Counted from the stretch's first letter, positions 1 through 9,261 are shown. The stretch is DNA of 64,000 nucleotides from Baekduia alba (GCF_028416635.1 NZ_CP114013.1:4216001-4280000); one strand, 5' to 3'. The notes: generated from the letters alone by a model not told the origin. Made by a program: numbers and translations.

Positions 1-185
1 ATCTTGCTGCGGCTCCCGACCGTCCTGGCGACCAAGCGGTCGACAGGATCGCCCGCCGCCCGCTCGTCCCACCGCCCCACGCAGCCGGCCGTGAGCAACC
101 AGCCGGCGGCCCGCTTCTGGAGTGGACCCGGTTTGACGGACATCTGATGGCTTGCGCGGCTTGGCCGCGAAAGGTGTGTCTGTCG

Positions 186-479
186 ATGCCGAGAACCCGC
201 CCTGCCTACCCGCCGGATTTCCGTCGTGAGGCCGTCGAGTTGCTGCGTGCCGGCCGGACGCCGAGAGAGCTCGCGCAGAGCCTCGGGGTGTCGGAGCAGA
301 CGCTGCGCAACTGGCGCCGTCAGGACCAGATCGATCGCCATGAGCACGACGACGGCCCGACGAGCGACGAGCGCGACGAGCTGACCCGGCTGCGTCGCGA
401 GAACGAGCGGCTGTGCCAGGAGCGCGATCTGCTCAAGCGAGCCGCGGCCTTCTTCGCAACGGAGAACGGGACCCGGTGA
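186..479 (+). CDS. IS3-family transposase OrfA
   Basis: This is a 97-residue protein with the N-terminal helix-turn-helix of IS3 OrfA (YPPDFRREAVELLRAG, then SLGVSEQTLRNWRRQ) and a C-terminal leucine-rich coiled coil (LTRLRRENERLCQERDLLKR). OrfA binds the terminal repeats and partners OrfB. I chose the ATG at 186 because family members start a few residues before the YPPDF motif; an in-frame ATG at 147 would add 13 residues. The stop overlaps the orfB start, so OrfB may be made by coupling, by -1 frameshifting, or both; I see no strong slippery A-tract. Confidence 0.85.
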   Translation: MPRTRPAYPPDFRREAVELLRAGRTPRELAQSLGVSEQTLRNWRRQDQIDRHEHDDGPTSDERDELTRLRRENERLCQERDLLKRAAAFFATENGTR

Positions 480-1363
480 TGATGTACCGGTTGATCTCGG
501 CGGAGAAGGCCCGAACCCCGATCTCCGTCGCTTGCAAGCTGCTGGGCGTCTCGAGGTCGGACTACTACGCCTGGACGACCCGCGCGCCGTCTGACCGCAC
601 GCTGTCGGACGCGTGGCTGATCGAGAAGATAAAGGGCATCCACAACAACAACCGCCAGGTCTATGGATCGCGGCGGGTGACCGCCGAGCTGCGGCTCGGC
701 CACGGCATCACGGTCTCGCGCAAGCGGATCCAGCGCCTGATGCGCGCCGCCGAAATTTCCGGGCTGGTCGCGCGAAAGCGCGGCCGCACGACGATCCGCG
801 TCCCCGGCGTCAGGGTCGCCGACGACCTCGTCCGCCGCCAGTTCCGCCCCGGCGCCGCCGACGTGCTGTGGGTCGCCGACATCACCTACCTGCGCACCTG
901 GGAGGGCTCGCTCTACCTCGCCGCCGTCCAAGACGCCTACAGCCGCAGGATCGTCGGCTGGAGCATGGCCGATCACATGCGCGCCGAGCTCGTCGTCGAC
1001 GCGCTCCAGATGGGCCTTCACCGCAGGCGACCCGGCCCGGGCCTGGTTCATCACTCCGACCAGGGCAGCCAGTTCGTCTCGCTGGCCTTCGGCCAGAAAG
1101 CCCGCGACGCCGGCATCGCCGTCTCGATGGGTTCCCGAGGCGACTGCTATGACAACGCCGTGGCCGAGAGCTTCTTCGCGACCCTGAAGAAAGAGCTCGT
1201 CCACCGTCGCTCCTGGCCCACGCGCCGCGAGCTGAACTCCGAAGTCTTTGAACACGTCGAAGCCTTCTACAACACGACCCAACGACACTCGACCCTGGGC
1301 TACCTCTCACCCGCCCAGTTCGAGACAGAGTCAATCACCAACAACCCCAAGATCAACGGCTAG
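479..1363 (+). CDS. IS3-family transposase OrfB (DDE integrase)
   Basis: This 294-residue protein shows the three parts of an IS3 OrfB: an HTH_21-like region (SRRVTAELRLGHGITVSRKR), a retroviral-type integrase core, and a C-terminal segment (FYNTTQRHSTLGYLSPAQF). The catalytic triad is visible as D in WVADITY, D in HHSDQGSQF and E in NAVAESFFATLK. The start is GTG 476 or ATG 479, with GGAG about 12 bases upstream and overlapping the orfA stop. It looks intact. Its TAG stop (1361-1363) overlaps, in a CTAG palindrome, the stop of the gene on the opposite strand. Confidence 0.88.
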   Translation: MMYRLISAEKARTPISVACKLLGVSRSDYYAWTTRAPSDRTLSDAWLIEKIKGIHNNNRQVYGSRRVTAELRLGHGITVSRKRIQRLMRAAEISGLVARKRGRTTIRVPGVRVADDLVRRQFRPGAADVLWVADITYLRTWEGSLYLAAVQDAYSRRIVGWSMADHMRAELVVDALQMGLHRRRPGPGLVHHSDQGSQFVSLAFGQKARDAGIAVSMGSRGDCYDNAVAESFFATLKKELVHRRSWPTRRELNSEVFEHVEAFYNTTQRHSTLGYLSPAQFETESITNNPKING

Positions 1364-2394
1364 GCCCGCAAGCCCAGGACTGTCCGAAGAACCGGGTCCA
1401 CTCCAAGCGGCTGACCGCCAGCTGACGGTGCAAGGACGGGGTCGCGTGCGGACTGCTCAAAGAGTGCGGCTCTGAACTGGGCGGCGGCTGCGAGCTTCTC
1501 GTCCACGTCGGCCGTGTGGGTCATCGGGCCGTCGCGGCGACCTTCGCAGTTGCGGGCCACCGTGTCTTCCGGGTCATGCCAGACGATGTCGTAGCCGCCG
1601 CCGCACTCGACGGTGTCGGCCGCGCCGTCGCCGCTGACGTCGATCGCGTCGTTGCCGGCGCCGCCCGCCACGCCGTCGCGCCCAGGACCGCCGAGCATGG
1701 TGTCGTCACCGGGACCGCCCTCTAGCGTCGACACCGAGTCTCCTGGGTGGGCGGTGCCATCGTCGAGGACCGCTATGAGGTCATAGCCATCGCCGCCGGT
1801 CAACGTTGCCCGCCCCGAGTGCCGGCCGACATAGGCCGTGACCGTGTCAAAGCCGTCGTTTCCCGAGACGACGCTTTCGGTCTCCCCCTCCGCGACTGCG
1901 AGATCGTCGCCATCGCCTCCGGCGAGAGTGATCGCGGAGCCGCGGCCGTAGAGGGAGTCGTTGCCGTCGTTTCCGTAGCCCGACCCGCTGCCGTTGGCAC
2001 TTAGCCTGAGGCTGTCATCGCCCGGGCCGCCATAAACCACCGTCGTCTGTCCGCCGGCGAGGATCATGTCGTTGCCCTCACCGCCACGGACCAACTGGGA
2101 GAAGAACCCCAACACGGACGATCGATCGTCGCCCGGGCCAAGCGCCACATCGACGTCCAGGCCTGGGCAAGCGACCGGCGGGCCAACTCTGCATCCCGTC
2201 CCAGCTCTCAGGGGGCTGGCGGTGTCGACGACGGCGTACGCCCACTGCGGCACGACGGTCATGACCAGGTCGCTGCGGTCCGCCCCCGAGCGGAACGTGA
2301 CCGTCGAGCCGTCGGAGCTGACCGTCGACGCCGCAACCGCCGCCGGGAGCACGCACAGCACGACGACACCCAGCAGCACGAAGCGGATCGGCAT
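1360..2394 (-). CDS. Secreted Ca-binding-repeat (RTX-like) protein, 3' end replaced by IS
   Basis: The protein starts with a clear signal peptide (MPIRFVLLGVVVLCVLP) and contains several glycine/aspartate nonapeptides typical of hemolysin-type calcium-binding repeats (GGEGNDMI, GGPGDDSL, GGDGDDLA, GGPGDDTM, GGAGNDAI). It is presumably exported and calcium-stabilised; no enzymatic domain is visible. The last 14 or so codons (from GVDP onward) lie inside the right end of the IS3 element, and the stop at 1362-1360 belongs to the IS, so the native C-terminus is lost. Reading on beyond the left IS end gives no recognisable continuation. It may still be expressed as a truncated protein. Confidence 0.75.
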   Translation of the reverse strand: MPIRFVLLGVVVLCVLPAAVAASTVSSDGSTVTFRSGADRSDLVMTVVPQWAYAVVDTASPLRAGTGCRVGPPVACPGLDVDVALGPGDDRSSVLGFFSQLVRGGEGNDMILAGGQTTVVYGGPGDDSLRLSANGSGSGYGNDGNDSLYGRGSAITLAGGDGDDLAVAEGETESVVSGNDGFDTVTAYVGRHSGRATLTGGDGYDLIAVLDDGTAHPGDSVSTLEGGPGDDTMLGGPGRDGVAGGAGNDAIDVSGDGAADTVECGGGYDIVWHDPEDTVARNCEGRRDGPMTHTADVDEKLAAAAQFRAALFEQSARDPVLAPSAGGQPLGVDPVLRTVLGLRA

Positions 2395-2609
2395 CCCGCG
2401 AGGTTAGGTCACGCCGGGCCGACAACGAAACTCGACTTTCGATCAGTCTGGAATTCCCTCCGGTGCGACGGACATCCGATGGCTGGTCGACCGACCCCGG
2501 CACGCGCGCGGCACGGCGCCTTCCACCGCAGCGCCATACGGGCCTACTTCGACGCACAGCGAGGTCTCGACCTAGACGATCGCGCGAAGTTCCTGCGCCA
2601 CGGTTGTGA
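2395..2609. other. Intergenic stretch with an IS-end-like segment
   Basis: I see no convincing gene here. At 2469-2486 there is an 18-base segment (GACGGACATCCGATGGCT) that matches, with one mismatch, bases 135-152 just inside the left end of the nearby IS3 element. This suggests the scar of a related insertion. A short open frame from 2479 on the + strand has no recognisable product. Confidence 0.35.
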
Positions 2610-3161
2610 GCGCGCCGCCCTAGGGATATCGACACCTTCCGTCTCTTTGCTCGCATCGCGCTCGGCGCCACCGTCGTCGCGGCGGCAGGCTGCGGTCAGC
2701 TGACCAACCCCTACGACAAGCCCGCGCCGGCGTCGACGACCACTACGGCTGCCTCGACGCTGGCCACCCCACGGTCTGACACGCAGCTCCCGCGGCCGGT
2801 CGCCAGTCCCGACACGGCGATCCTCCGCTTCGCCTCCGCCTTCATCAACTGGCGCTTCGCTCAGCTGCCCGAGGTCAAAAGCGCGTTGGCCGGCCAAGCC
2901 TCCGGTCCGCTGGCCGCGCAGCTGCGCAAGGACGCCGACCAGGCGCTGACCGAGGTCAGCCGCCGCGTCTCCAACCAGTCCAACCAGGGCACCGTCGAGG
3001 TCGTCAACGACCCCAAGGGCAACGGGCGCTACTTCGTCGTCACCCACGAGACCGCCAAGCTCGGCGACAGCGCCGCCCAGGCCGGCTACTTCGTCTACCG
3101 CGCCACCGCCGCTCGTGTCGGCGACAATTACAAGTTGACGTCCTTCGTCGCTGTCAGCTGA
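2610..3161 (+). CDS. Lipoprotein-like secreted protein of the island, 5' end unresolved
   Basis: The frame is open from just after a TGA at 2607. It encodes a hydrophobic stretch followed by AAAGCGQ, then a Thr/Ala/Pro-rich linker and a mixed alpha/beta domain of about 115 residues ending VGDNYKLTSFVAVS. That resembles a short lipoprotein or type II-anchored protein. No ATG/GTG/TTG exists in frame before TTG 2886, which would remove the leader and part of the domain. Either a non-standard start is used or the 5' end has been disrupted, consistent with the IS-like scar upstream. It ends four bases before the ATPase gene. I do not recognise the domain; a transfer-system accessory role is a guess from context. 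Confidence 0.5.
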   Translation, partial: ARRPRDIDTFRLFARIALGATVVAAAGCGQLTNPYDKPAPASTTTTAASTLATPRSDTQLPRPVASPDTAILRFASAFINWRFAQLPEVKSALAGQASGPLAAQLRKDADQALTEVSRRVSNQSNQGTVEVVNDPKGNGRYFVVTHETAKLGDSAAQAGYFVYRATAARVGDNYKLTSFVAVS

Positions 3162-3165
3162 GCTG

Positions 3166-3837
3166 ATGATCGTCGCCGTCTGCGGACTGCACGGCGGAGC
3201 CGGCACCACCACTATCGCGGTCCTGCTCGCCCAGGCCGCCGCGCGTCAGCGGCCCCATCGCGTGCTGCTCTGCGACGCCGCACCCGGCGCCGGCGATCTC
3301 GCCTACACCTACGGGTCGGCCAGCGCCAGCGACCTCAACGCCCTGGCCATCATCGGCGCCGAGGGCCGCACCCCGTCGGAGACCCCGTGGCTCGACCTCG
3401 TCGACGGCGTGCGCCTGCTGGCTCGCGCGGCCGCGCCGCGCCCCGCCGCCAGCGCTGCGGTGATCGCCACCGCACTGCTCGACGCCGGCACCGTGCACGA
3501 GCTCGTCGTCATCGACGCCGGATCGCTGACCTCGCCCGCCGCGGCCGCGGCCCTCCCCATCGCCGACCTGGTCATTTGGACGCTGGACGCCGGCGCATTG
3601 CTGCAGCGCTGCGCGCACCTGCTCGCTGGCCCGCACAGCACCACGGCGCGCCACGCCCCGTGGCTCCTGGCCATCTCGGCCATCGGACGCCAGGCTCACC
3701 CGACCGTCGCCGCCCCGCTGGCCGACATCGTGCCGTCCGCTGCCCGCCAGGTCCTGCTGCCCCACCTCGCCGAGCTCGGCGCCCAAGACCTCGCCCACCA
3801 GCTTGCCGGCGAGCAGCTCCTCGGCGCGCTGACCTAG
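3166..3837 (+). CDS. TadZ/CpaE/MinD-like P-loop ATPase
   Basis: This 223-residue protein begins with a deviant Walker A motif, LHGGAGTTTIAVLLA. The lysine that normally precedes the Thr is replaced by Thr, as in many TadZ/CpaE members of the ParA/MinD superfamily. A second strand (VLLCDAAPGAGDLA) corresponds to switch I, and VVIDAGSLT to the Walker B region. Such proteins localise secretion or conjugation machineries, or act as regulatory pseudo-ATPases. The gene follows the lipoprotein-like gene by four bases, so they may form a remnant of a transfer operon. No partner ATPase or relaxase is visible, and the exact role is unknown. Confidence 0.6.
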   Translation: MIVAVCGLHGGAGTTTIAVLLAQAAARQRPHRVLLCDAAPGAGDLAYTYGSASASDLNALAIIGAEGRTPSETPWLDLVDGVRLLARAAAPRPAASAAVIATALLDAGTVHELVVIDAGSLTSPAAAAALPIADLVIWTLDAGALLQRCAHLLAGPHSTTARHAPWLLAISAIGRQAHPTVAAPLADIVPSAARQVLLPHLAELGAQDLAHQLAGEQLLGALT

Positions 3838-4313
3838 GCAACCCCGCGCCACCTGGATCGGCGTCGCTCTGGGAATATGACCCCACGCCGCCTGAGTCGC
3901 GCACCTGCGCGCTCATCCTCGCGTTGGCTCGACGTCCCCCTCTGGCGCTCGAACTCCCCGAGCGCCGGGCCCCTCGCCTGCCCGTCCGGGCCCGCCACCT
4001 CACCCCAGCGCCGCGCGCGGGTGCGCGACTCTCGCACGCCGGCCGGGATCGGCCCTCGGTCGGGCACGTGCCGATCATGCCCCTCGACTCGAAACCTGCT
4101 TCGGGTCGCCAGGACACGGCGCGGCGTTTGCCCGACAGCCGGCTCACATCCGTTTGGCAACCGATGTTTGTGCAGACGAGAACACCGTGTCCTTTCGATC
4201 AATGACAATCGCCACACTTTGTTTCCCACATCGCTTGCGAGTTCTGTGTGTATGATGCCGCCGCGCGCTGTGCCGTGGGGGCCTTCGCGTCTGCTTTCGA
4301 TACGGAGATCAAG
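3838..4313. other. Non-coding stretch upstream of the toxin gene
   Basis: No frame here looks coding. The last 110 bases are less GC-rich than their surroundings and include TATGAT at 4251-4256, a possible -10 box about 60 bases before the toxin start; no convincing -35 sits at the usual distance. The promoter call is tentative. Confidence 0.3.
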
Positions 4314-7300
4314 ATGAGCATCAAGCTGTTCGGCCGTTGCTGGGCGTTGGCGGTGTCGGCGGTCGTGGTCGGACTGATCGCCGCTGCCTCGTCGGGCGCG
4401 TCGTCGGTTTCGGGGTCGCCGTGGGATGTGCCGGCACCGCCGACGCCTGATCCATCGACGTGGGTGCATGATCCGGTGTGGCAGCGAGCCCAGGCGGAGA
4501 TGGAGGCGCAGCGAGCAGCCCAAGCCCAGGACGTGGTGTCGTCGGCGACCAGCGGTGCTGATGCGCAGTCAGCTTCGGCTTTTGGTGATCTGTCGCGACC
4601 GGAGTCCCAGGATCTGGCCCAGCAGTCGTTTCCCGATCTGATGCTGGCGTCGGCGGATGCGTTGGGCTTGCCGGCGGGTGCCCGTGTGACGTCGTTCGTT
4701 AGTCCGACCGAGGCGCGCGTCGAAGACGAGCACGGCAAGGGCCTGCTGTTGCAGAGCACCGAGCCGTTTGCGACCAAGGACGACTCGGGCGCGCTGACGA
4801 AGGTGGATCTGTCCTTGGCACCCCAAAATGGTGCGCTGGTGCCCGACAACCCGGTCGTTGACGTCACGCTGCCCGATAGCGCGACCGATCCGTTGACGCT
4901 GCCCGACACCGGTCTGTCAATCGCGTTGGCCGGTGGATCGAACGTGACGGGTGACGTTGAGCACGATCGTGTCTTCTACGGCGACGTTTCGACCGATACC
5001 GATTACATCACCACACCCACGCGTCAGGGCGCGCAGCTGATGTGGCAGTTGCGTTCCGCGCTGGCGACCGAGACACCCAGCCTCGATCTCGACCTGCCGG
5101 CGGGTCACCACGCGCGGTTGACGTCGGTGCTGACGGGGGCGCTGTCGGCGCAGGAGAACCCGTCGGTGGAGATCGTCGATGACACCGGCACGGTGGTGAA
5201 CACCATCCAGGCGCCGGTCGCGATGGACGCCGACCAGCAGCCGGTGCCTGCGCGGTACCGGCTGGACGGTGATCGGCTTTCTGTCGAGGTGCCCCACCGC
5301 GAGCAGCAGGTCAAGTACCCCGTGTTGGTCGATCCGGAGGTCCGCAACGTCTGGGGCGGTGCGGACTGGGACAACTTCGGCACCGGCCCCAGCCAGAACC
5401 AGGCGGGCATGTGGTCGCTGGACAGGACCGGGGGCAACTTCGGCGTCGGCTACCAGTGGCAGCCTTACAACGCGACCTATGCCGGGCGCGGTCTGTTTAT
5501 GGAGACGATGCCCGGGTTCACCTACTGGGCGGGCGCGGCGGCCTGGTTCAAGTGGGCCGTGCCGGGCTACGTGAACATCTCAAGCGTCTGGTTCGACGGC
5601 CTCTATCACCAAAACGGCGGCGCCGACCATCTGTTTGCCGGCATCACGGGCCCCTATGGCTGGGAGACCGTCTACAACATCTGGGGCGACACCAACTACG
5701 ACCAGAGCACCCAGAATCCCAATCCGGCCTGGGAGCTGGCCACCGCGGTCATCGGCGTGTGGGTCGACTCGAACGCCTACCACTCCCTACCGGGCTGGTC
5801 GGGTGTGCGGGGCGTGAGCATCCTGCTCGGCGACACCCGCCCACCCGAAGCCAACCTCGTCAACTACATCGTCAACGGCCAACCCCAAGGCGGCACGTCG
5901 ACGGTCCACAACCCTGCTCAGACGCCTGACGGGCGAGCGTGGTACGACTTCCCGTGGCGACGCAGCGACGACTCGGTCACCGCGACCGCCTGGGACAGCG
6001 ATCCCGGCCTAGGCACGACCAAGCTCGGCATCTTCGACCAGGACAACAACTGGGTCGGCACCCCCTGGCAGTCCTCCTGCATCGGCCACCGCTCATCCCC
6101 CTGCCCCGGAGCCGTGCAGAAGGACATCCCCTTCGCCATGGGCACCAACCAGCTACGCGGCATCCACAACCTGCGCACCACGGCCTTCGACGCCGTCGGC
6201 AACATCGGCTACGGCGCCACCTTCACCATGCGCGTCGACGCCGACAACCCCTATGTCGAGGTGAGCGGGGACCTTCCCAGCCACTCCACGGACGGCACCC
6301 TGGGCTACGAGCCAACCCTGAACGTCTACGCCGAGGACGACGCCATGTCGAGCATCGGCGGCCACTACCACCAAAGCGGCGTCAAGAAGGTCGACGTGTA
6401 CTACACCGACCCATCCGGCGGTGTGCATCACCCGATGACGCTCTCTGCACCGGGCGGGTGCGCCGACGACTGCGACGTCTCGTTTCCCAACGTCAAGCTG
6501 CCGATCACGACCCCCGGCCACTACGGGCTTAACGTCGTCGCGACCGACAACACCAACCACTCGGGAAGTCGCACGCTCGCCTTCGACGTCCGCTACGACA
6601 CGAGTTGGGCCTACGGTCACGAGAATCACGCCATCGACACCCTCGACGAGATGGACGCCGTCGGACAGGCGCTGGCAACCAGCAGCAACTACCAGACCAT
6701 CTGGAACGGCCTCGCGACCAGCGACAAGAACGTGATGATGGGCGGAAGCGACGCCTCCTTCGCCTCTTGGGTAGGCCGGATCGACACCACGGCACCCTCG
6801 GCGCCGTACGACCTCGACGTGCAGGACTACGACGCATCGACGCACACGGCCTCGATCACTTGGACCGAAGGCGAGGACTCTGATCTGTCTTCGACGTTGA
6901 GCGGATCGACGACAGAGGAGGGCAAGGCTTCGTATCGCTTCAAGCGCGCGGGCGGCGACTGGTCCTCATGGCGCTCGACCACCGATGCGAGCTTCGAACT
7001 CGGATCGCTGAACCCGACCGACAACCTCAGCGTCCAGGTCACCGACTACGACCGCGCCGGAAACCAATCCGCGAGCCTGTCGGACGCCGTCACAATCCCG
7101 ACAGGACCGAAGGCCAGCGCCTCGATCGCCTTCGCGATCCCGATTCTTGCCTGCGTCGAATGGTGCCCAGCGATCGTTGCCGGCGTCGGCGCGATCACGG
7201 CCAGCACCGTCTGGACGGTCAACCATCAAGACTTCGGCGCCAAGCACTGGCCCTCGAGCCGCGACATCGCCATCACCCGAATGGACGACAACGACCAGTC

Positions 7301-7703
7301 GTTCGAGGATTGGGAAGCAGAAAAGCTGCAGCACCGTGACCGACTTGGCCGCCAGGGCGAGCTCGACGAAGAGCCTGATGAACGATCCGAGGTGAGTCCG
7401 CACCACGTCGTCGCAGTAGGGGCGAAGGCTGCCTCATACGCACGCTACATCATGTGGAAGTGCGGACTCGATCCCAACAATTGGTTCGACAACGGCGTGT
7501 GGTTGCCGCGCAACATCCACAAGAAGATGCACACAAAGGCCTACTACCAAGACATCAACGACATGCTGAAGAAGTACCATCCGACGTTCGGCTCGGATCC
7601 CTGCGGGCTGAATTCAGGTGGCATCGACCTCTCGTCGAACGGGTTGCGCGCGGCGATGCGAGACATCAAGCGGTATCTCAAGGACAACTACACCCCGCGG
7701 TAG
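4314..7703 (+). CDS. Secreted polymorphic toxin-like protein with C-terminal AHH nuclease
   Basis: The 1129-residue protein begins at ATG 4314, preceded by GGAG, with a signal peptide (residues 1-30). A long extracellular region follows, containing a YPVLVDPEV motif (around residue 340) common in actinobacterial wall-associated/RHS-like proteins, then Ig-like modules and a fibronectin-like segment. A hydrophobic stretch at about 935-965 precedes the C-terminal domain. That domain matches the AHH branch of HNH/Endo VII nucleases: HH at 1030-1031, NGVWLPRNIH with H1069, and MHTKAYYQDI with H1073. The architecture (leader, long passenger, nuclease tip) is that of polymorphic toxins used against competitors. 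The gene directly downstream is the expected place for immunity. Nuclease assignment is by motif; delivery route is unknown. Confidence 0.72.
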   Translation: MSIKLFGRCWALAVSAVVVGLIAAASSGASSVSGSPWDVPAPPTPDPSTWVHDPVWQRAQAEMEAQRAAQAQDVVSSATSGADAQSASAFGDLSRPESQDLAQQSFPDLMLASADALGLPAGARVTSFVSPTEARVEDEHGKGLLLQSTEPFATKDDSGALTKVDLSLAPQNGALVPDNPVVDVTLPDSATDPLTLPDTGLSIALAGGSNVTGDVEHDRVFYGDVSTDTDYITTPTRQGAQLMWQLRSALATETPSLDLDLPAGHHARLTSVLTGALSAQENPSVEIVDDTGTVVNTIQAPVAMDADQQPVPARYRLDGDRLSVEVPHREQQVKYPVLVDPEVRNVWGGADWDNFGTGPSQNQAGMWSLDRTGGNFGVGYQWQPYNATYAGRGLFMETMPGFTYWAGAAAWFKWAVPGYVNISSVWFDGLYHQNGGADHLFAGITGPYGWETVYNIWGDTNYDQSTQNPNPAWELATAVIGVWVDSNAYHSLPGWSGVRGVSILLGDTRPPEANLVNYIVNGQPQGGTSTVHNPAQTPDGRAWYDFPWRRSDDSVTATAWDSDPGLGTTKLGIFDQDNNWVGTPWQSSCIGHRSSPCPGAVQKDIPFAMGTNQLRGIHNLRTTAFDAVGNIGYGATFTMRVDADNPYVEVSGDLPSHSTDGTLGYEPTLNVYAEDDAMSSIGGHYHQSGVKKVDVYYTDPSGGVHHPMTLSAPGGCADDCDVSFPNVKLPITTPGHYGLNVVATDNTNHSGSRTLAFDVRYDTSWAYGHENHAIDTLDEMDAVGQALATSSNYQTIWNGLATSDKNVMMGGSDASFASWVGRIDTTAPSAPYDLDVQDYDASTHTASITWTEGEDSDLSSTLSGSTTEEGKASYRFKRAGGDWSSWRSTTDASFELGSLNPTDNLSVQVTDYDRAGNQSASLSDAVTIPTGPKASASIAFAIPILACVEWCPAIVAGVGAITASTVWTVNHQDFGAKHWPSSRDIAITRMDDNDQSFEDWEAEKLQHRDRLGRQGELDEEPDERSEVSPHHVVAVGAKAASYARYIMWKCGLDPNNWFDNGVWLPRNIHKKMHTKAYYQDINDMLKKYHPTFGSDPCGLNSGGIDLSSNGLRAAMRDIKRYLKDNYTPR

Positions 7704-7712
7704 GCCTCGACT

Positions 7713-8930
7713 ATGGCTGTATCAACTCCAGATTGGGAGGACCTCGATCGCCGCGTCGATGCCTTGGTCGCCGCGGCGGAAGGGGCGGTCGTGCGCTGGG
7801 TGTGGGCGCGTGACCGCGCGGATTGGGAGACGCCGTTCGAGCTGTGGGAGCAGCGCTGTGGACGCAACCCGGTCACAAGCGCATCCAAGGGAACCCCTGA
7901 CCCTGTGGCGTCGGTCCGTTACGGCTATGACGAGGACGACCGGATCGTTCTCGCTCGGCGCTTCACGCGCGAACGCAAGGACCCGGTGCCGCGCAGCGAG
8001 ATGGTGTGGATCGCCGAGGCTGACGGTGCTCCGGCGCTGCTCGAGATCGAGCATCGATGGAGACCATATCCTCAGCATTTGGCGTTCGTGCGCCTCGTTA
8101 TCGTCCCCGAGCCCCCGGACCGTGACAGAGCTCCGGATGCGGTGACGACGTTCTGGCGGCCGGGCCGCGGGATCGTCTGGAAGCGAGAGCGCTATGACCG
8201 CGGCGAGGGTGGACGGGTCGAGCGCATCACGAGCACAAGCAGATACGACGAAAGCGATCTGTCGGGTGCGCACGAGCGCGAGCTGGAGTACCTCGTGACC
8301 TACGACGAGCTCGGGGCCATGGAGCACATCACGAGCCGGCTTGTGGCCGACACCTCGAGCGACCGAGGCCCGACCCAGGCGTCGGTTCAGTGGGTGCGGT
8401 CCACGGCGGCGGCCGTCCGCGACGCGGAGGCGTTCCTGGCTCGCGAGCTTCCGGTCCGGGTCATCGACTGGGTGCGCCGGAACGATCCGAAGCTCCCCGT
8501 CTACGCCCTCGCCCTGCTCTACGACGCCGAGGACGTCGCGATCTGGACGCCTTCGCTGGCGCTGGCGACCGTCCAACACCTCCAGCAGATCGACACCCAG
8601 AACGACGCTGCGCGCGTCGACCTGGTCTGGAACCCCGCGACGTTCCCCGTCTTCGAGGCCGAGCCGGCGGAGCTCGCCTCACCCGAGTTGCTCGCCGCCT
8701 TCCGAATCACCGGACAGGCGTGGGGCGATCGCTCCACGAAGAAGATCACCGCCTTGCTCAAGAAGGTGGCCACGGACATCCGTGAGCCTGTCCGTGAGGT
8801 TCTGGTCGAACCGATGGACGGCTTCGCCGTCTACGCGGCCGAGCTCGAGGATGACTTTGAGAAAGTGACCAAGTCGGCCTTCGGCGCCAAGGCACAACGC
8901 GCGATCATGAATCGGTGCCGGCGCTCTTAG
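7713..8930 (+). CDS. Candidate immunity protein for the AHH toxin
   Basis: This 405-residue cytosolic protein has no signal peptide or membrane segment. It starts at ATG 7713, nine bases after the toxin stop, so the two are almost certainly co-transcribed. It is rich in Trp, Arg and acidic residues (AEGAVVRWVWARDRADWE near the N-terminus) with a C-terminal helical region (GDRSTKKITALLKKVATDI). I recognise no domain. The immunity role is inferred only from position behind the nuclease-tipped protein; it is longer than most immunity proteins, so it could be a two-domain or unrelated partner. Confidence 0.45.
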   Translation: MAVSTPDWEDLDRRVDALVAAAEGAVVRWVWARDRADWETPFELWEQRCGRNPVTSASKGTPDPVASVRYGYDEDDRIVLARRFTRERKDPVPRSEMVWIAEADGAPALLEIEHRWRPYPQHLAFVRLVIVPEPPDRDRAPDAVTTFWRPGRGIVWKRERYDRGEGGRVERITSTSRYDESDLSGAHERELEYLVTYDELGAMEHITSRLVADTSSDRGPTQASVQWVRSTAAAVRDAEAFLARELPVRVIDWVRRNDPKLPVYALALLYDAEDVAIWTPSLALATVQHLQQIDTQNDAARVDLVWNPATFPVFEAEPAELASPELLAAFRITGQAWGDRSTKKITALLKKVATDIREPVREVLVEPMDGFAVYAAELEDDFEKVTKSAFGAKAQRAIMNRCRRS

Positions 8931-9261
8931 CCCCGGACTGAAGATCCGCTGATCCCCACCACGTTTCTAGACGAGCCCGCACTTTTTCGTGGGTCCTATC
9001 GGTTGTCGCAGCCGGAGTGTCCGCGACGCTGGGCTGTCGCGTTCACGCGAACGCAGAAGTCGCTCCTAGGGCGTCCAGACGGTGAAGCCGGGGATCGGCG
9101 TGCTAGAGATGACGGCGACGCTAGCCCGCGCACGGTTGTCGCGACGTACAGCAGGCAGGCTGTCTTCGTTGCGAGCGCGGTCTGCTTGATGAGGAACTTG
9201 CTCATCGCGCCGGCCGGCCATAGGAGGACGTGATCGGCCTCCTGGAGTTCCCCGTTGGCGG
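8931..9261. other. Non-coding stretch after the toxin operon
   Basis: I found no supportable gene, strong hairpin or repeat here. Short open frames exist on both strands but none has recognisable motifs or a convincing ribosome binding site. Confidence 0.4.

Larger units (their letters stand above)
118..1405 (+). mobile_element. IS3-family insertion sequence, apparently complete
   Basis: Terminal inverted repeats are visible. The left end begins TGGAGTGGACCCGGTT at 118 and the right end is its exact complement finishing at 1405, with weaker pairing for about ten more bases. The element is 1288 bp and starts with TG and ends with CA. It carries orfA and orfB, which overlap at TGATG. No 3-5 bp target duplication is apparent. 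Instead the flanks CCGCTT (left) and AAGCGG (right) are themselves complementary, so the outer boundary could lie slightly further out. It interrupts the calcium-binding-repeat gene to its right. Confidence 0.85.
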
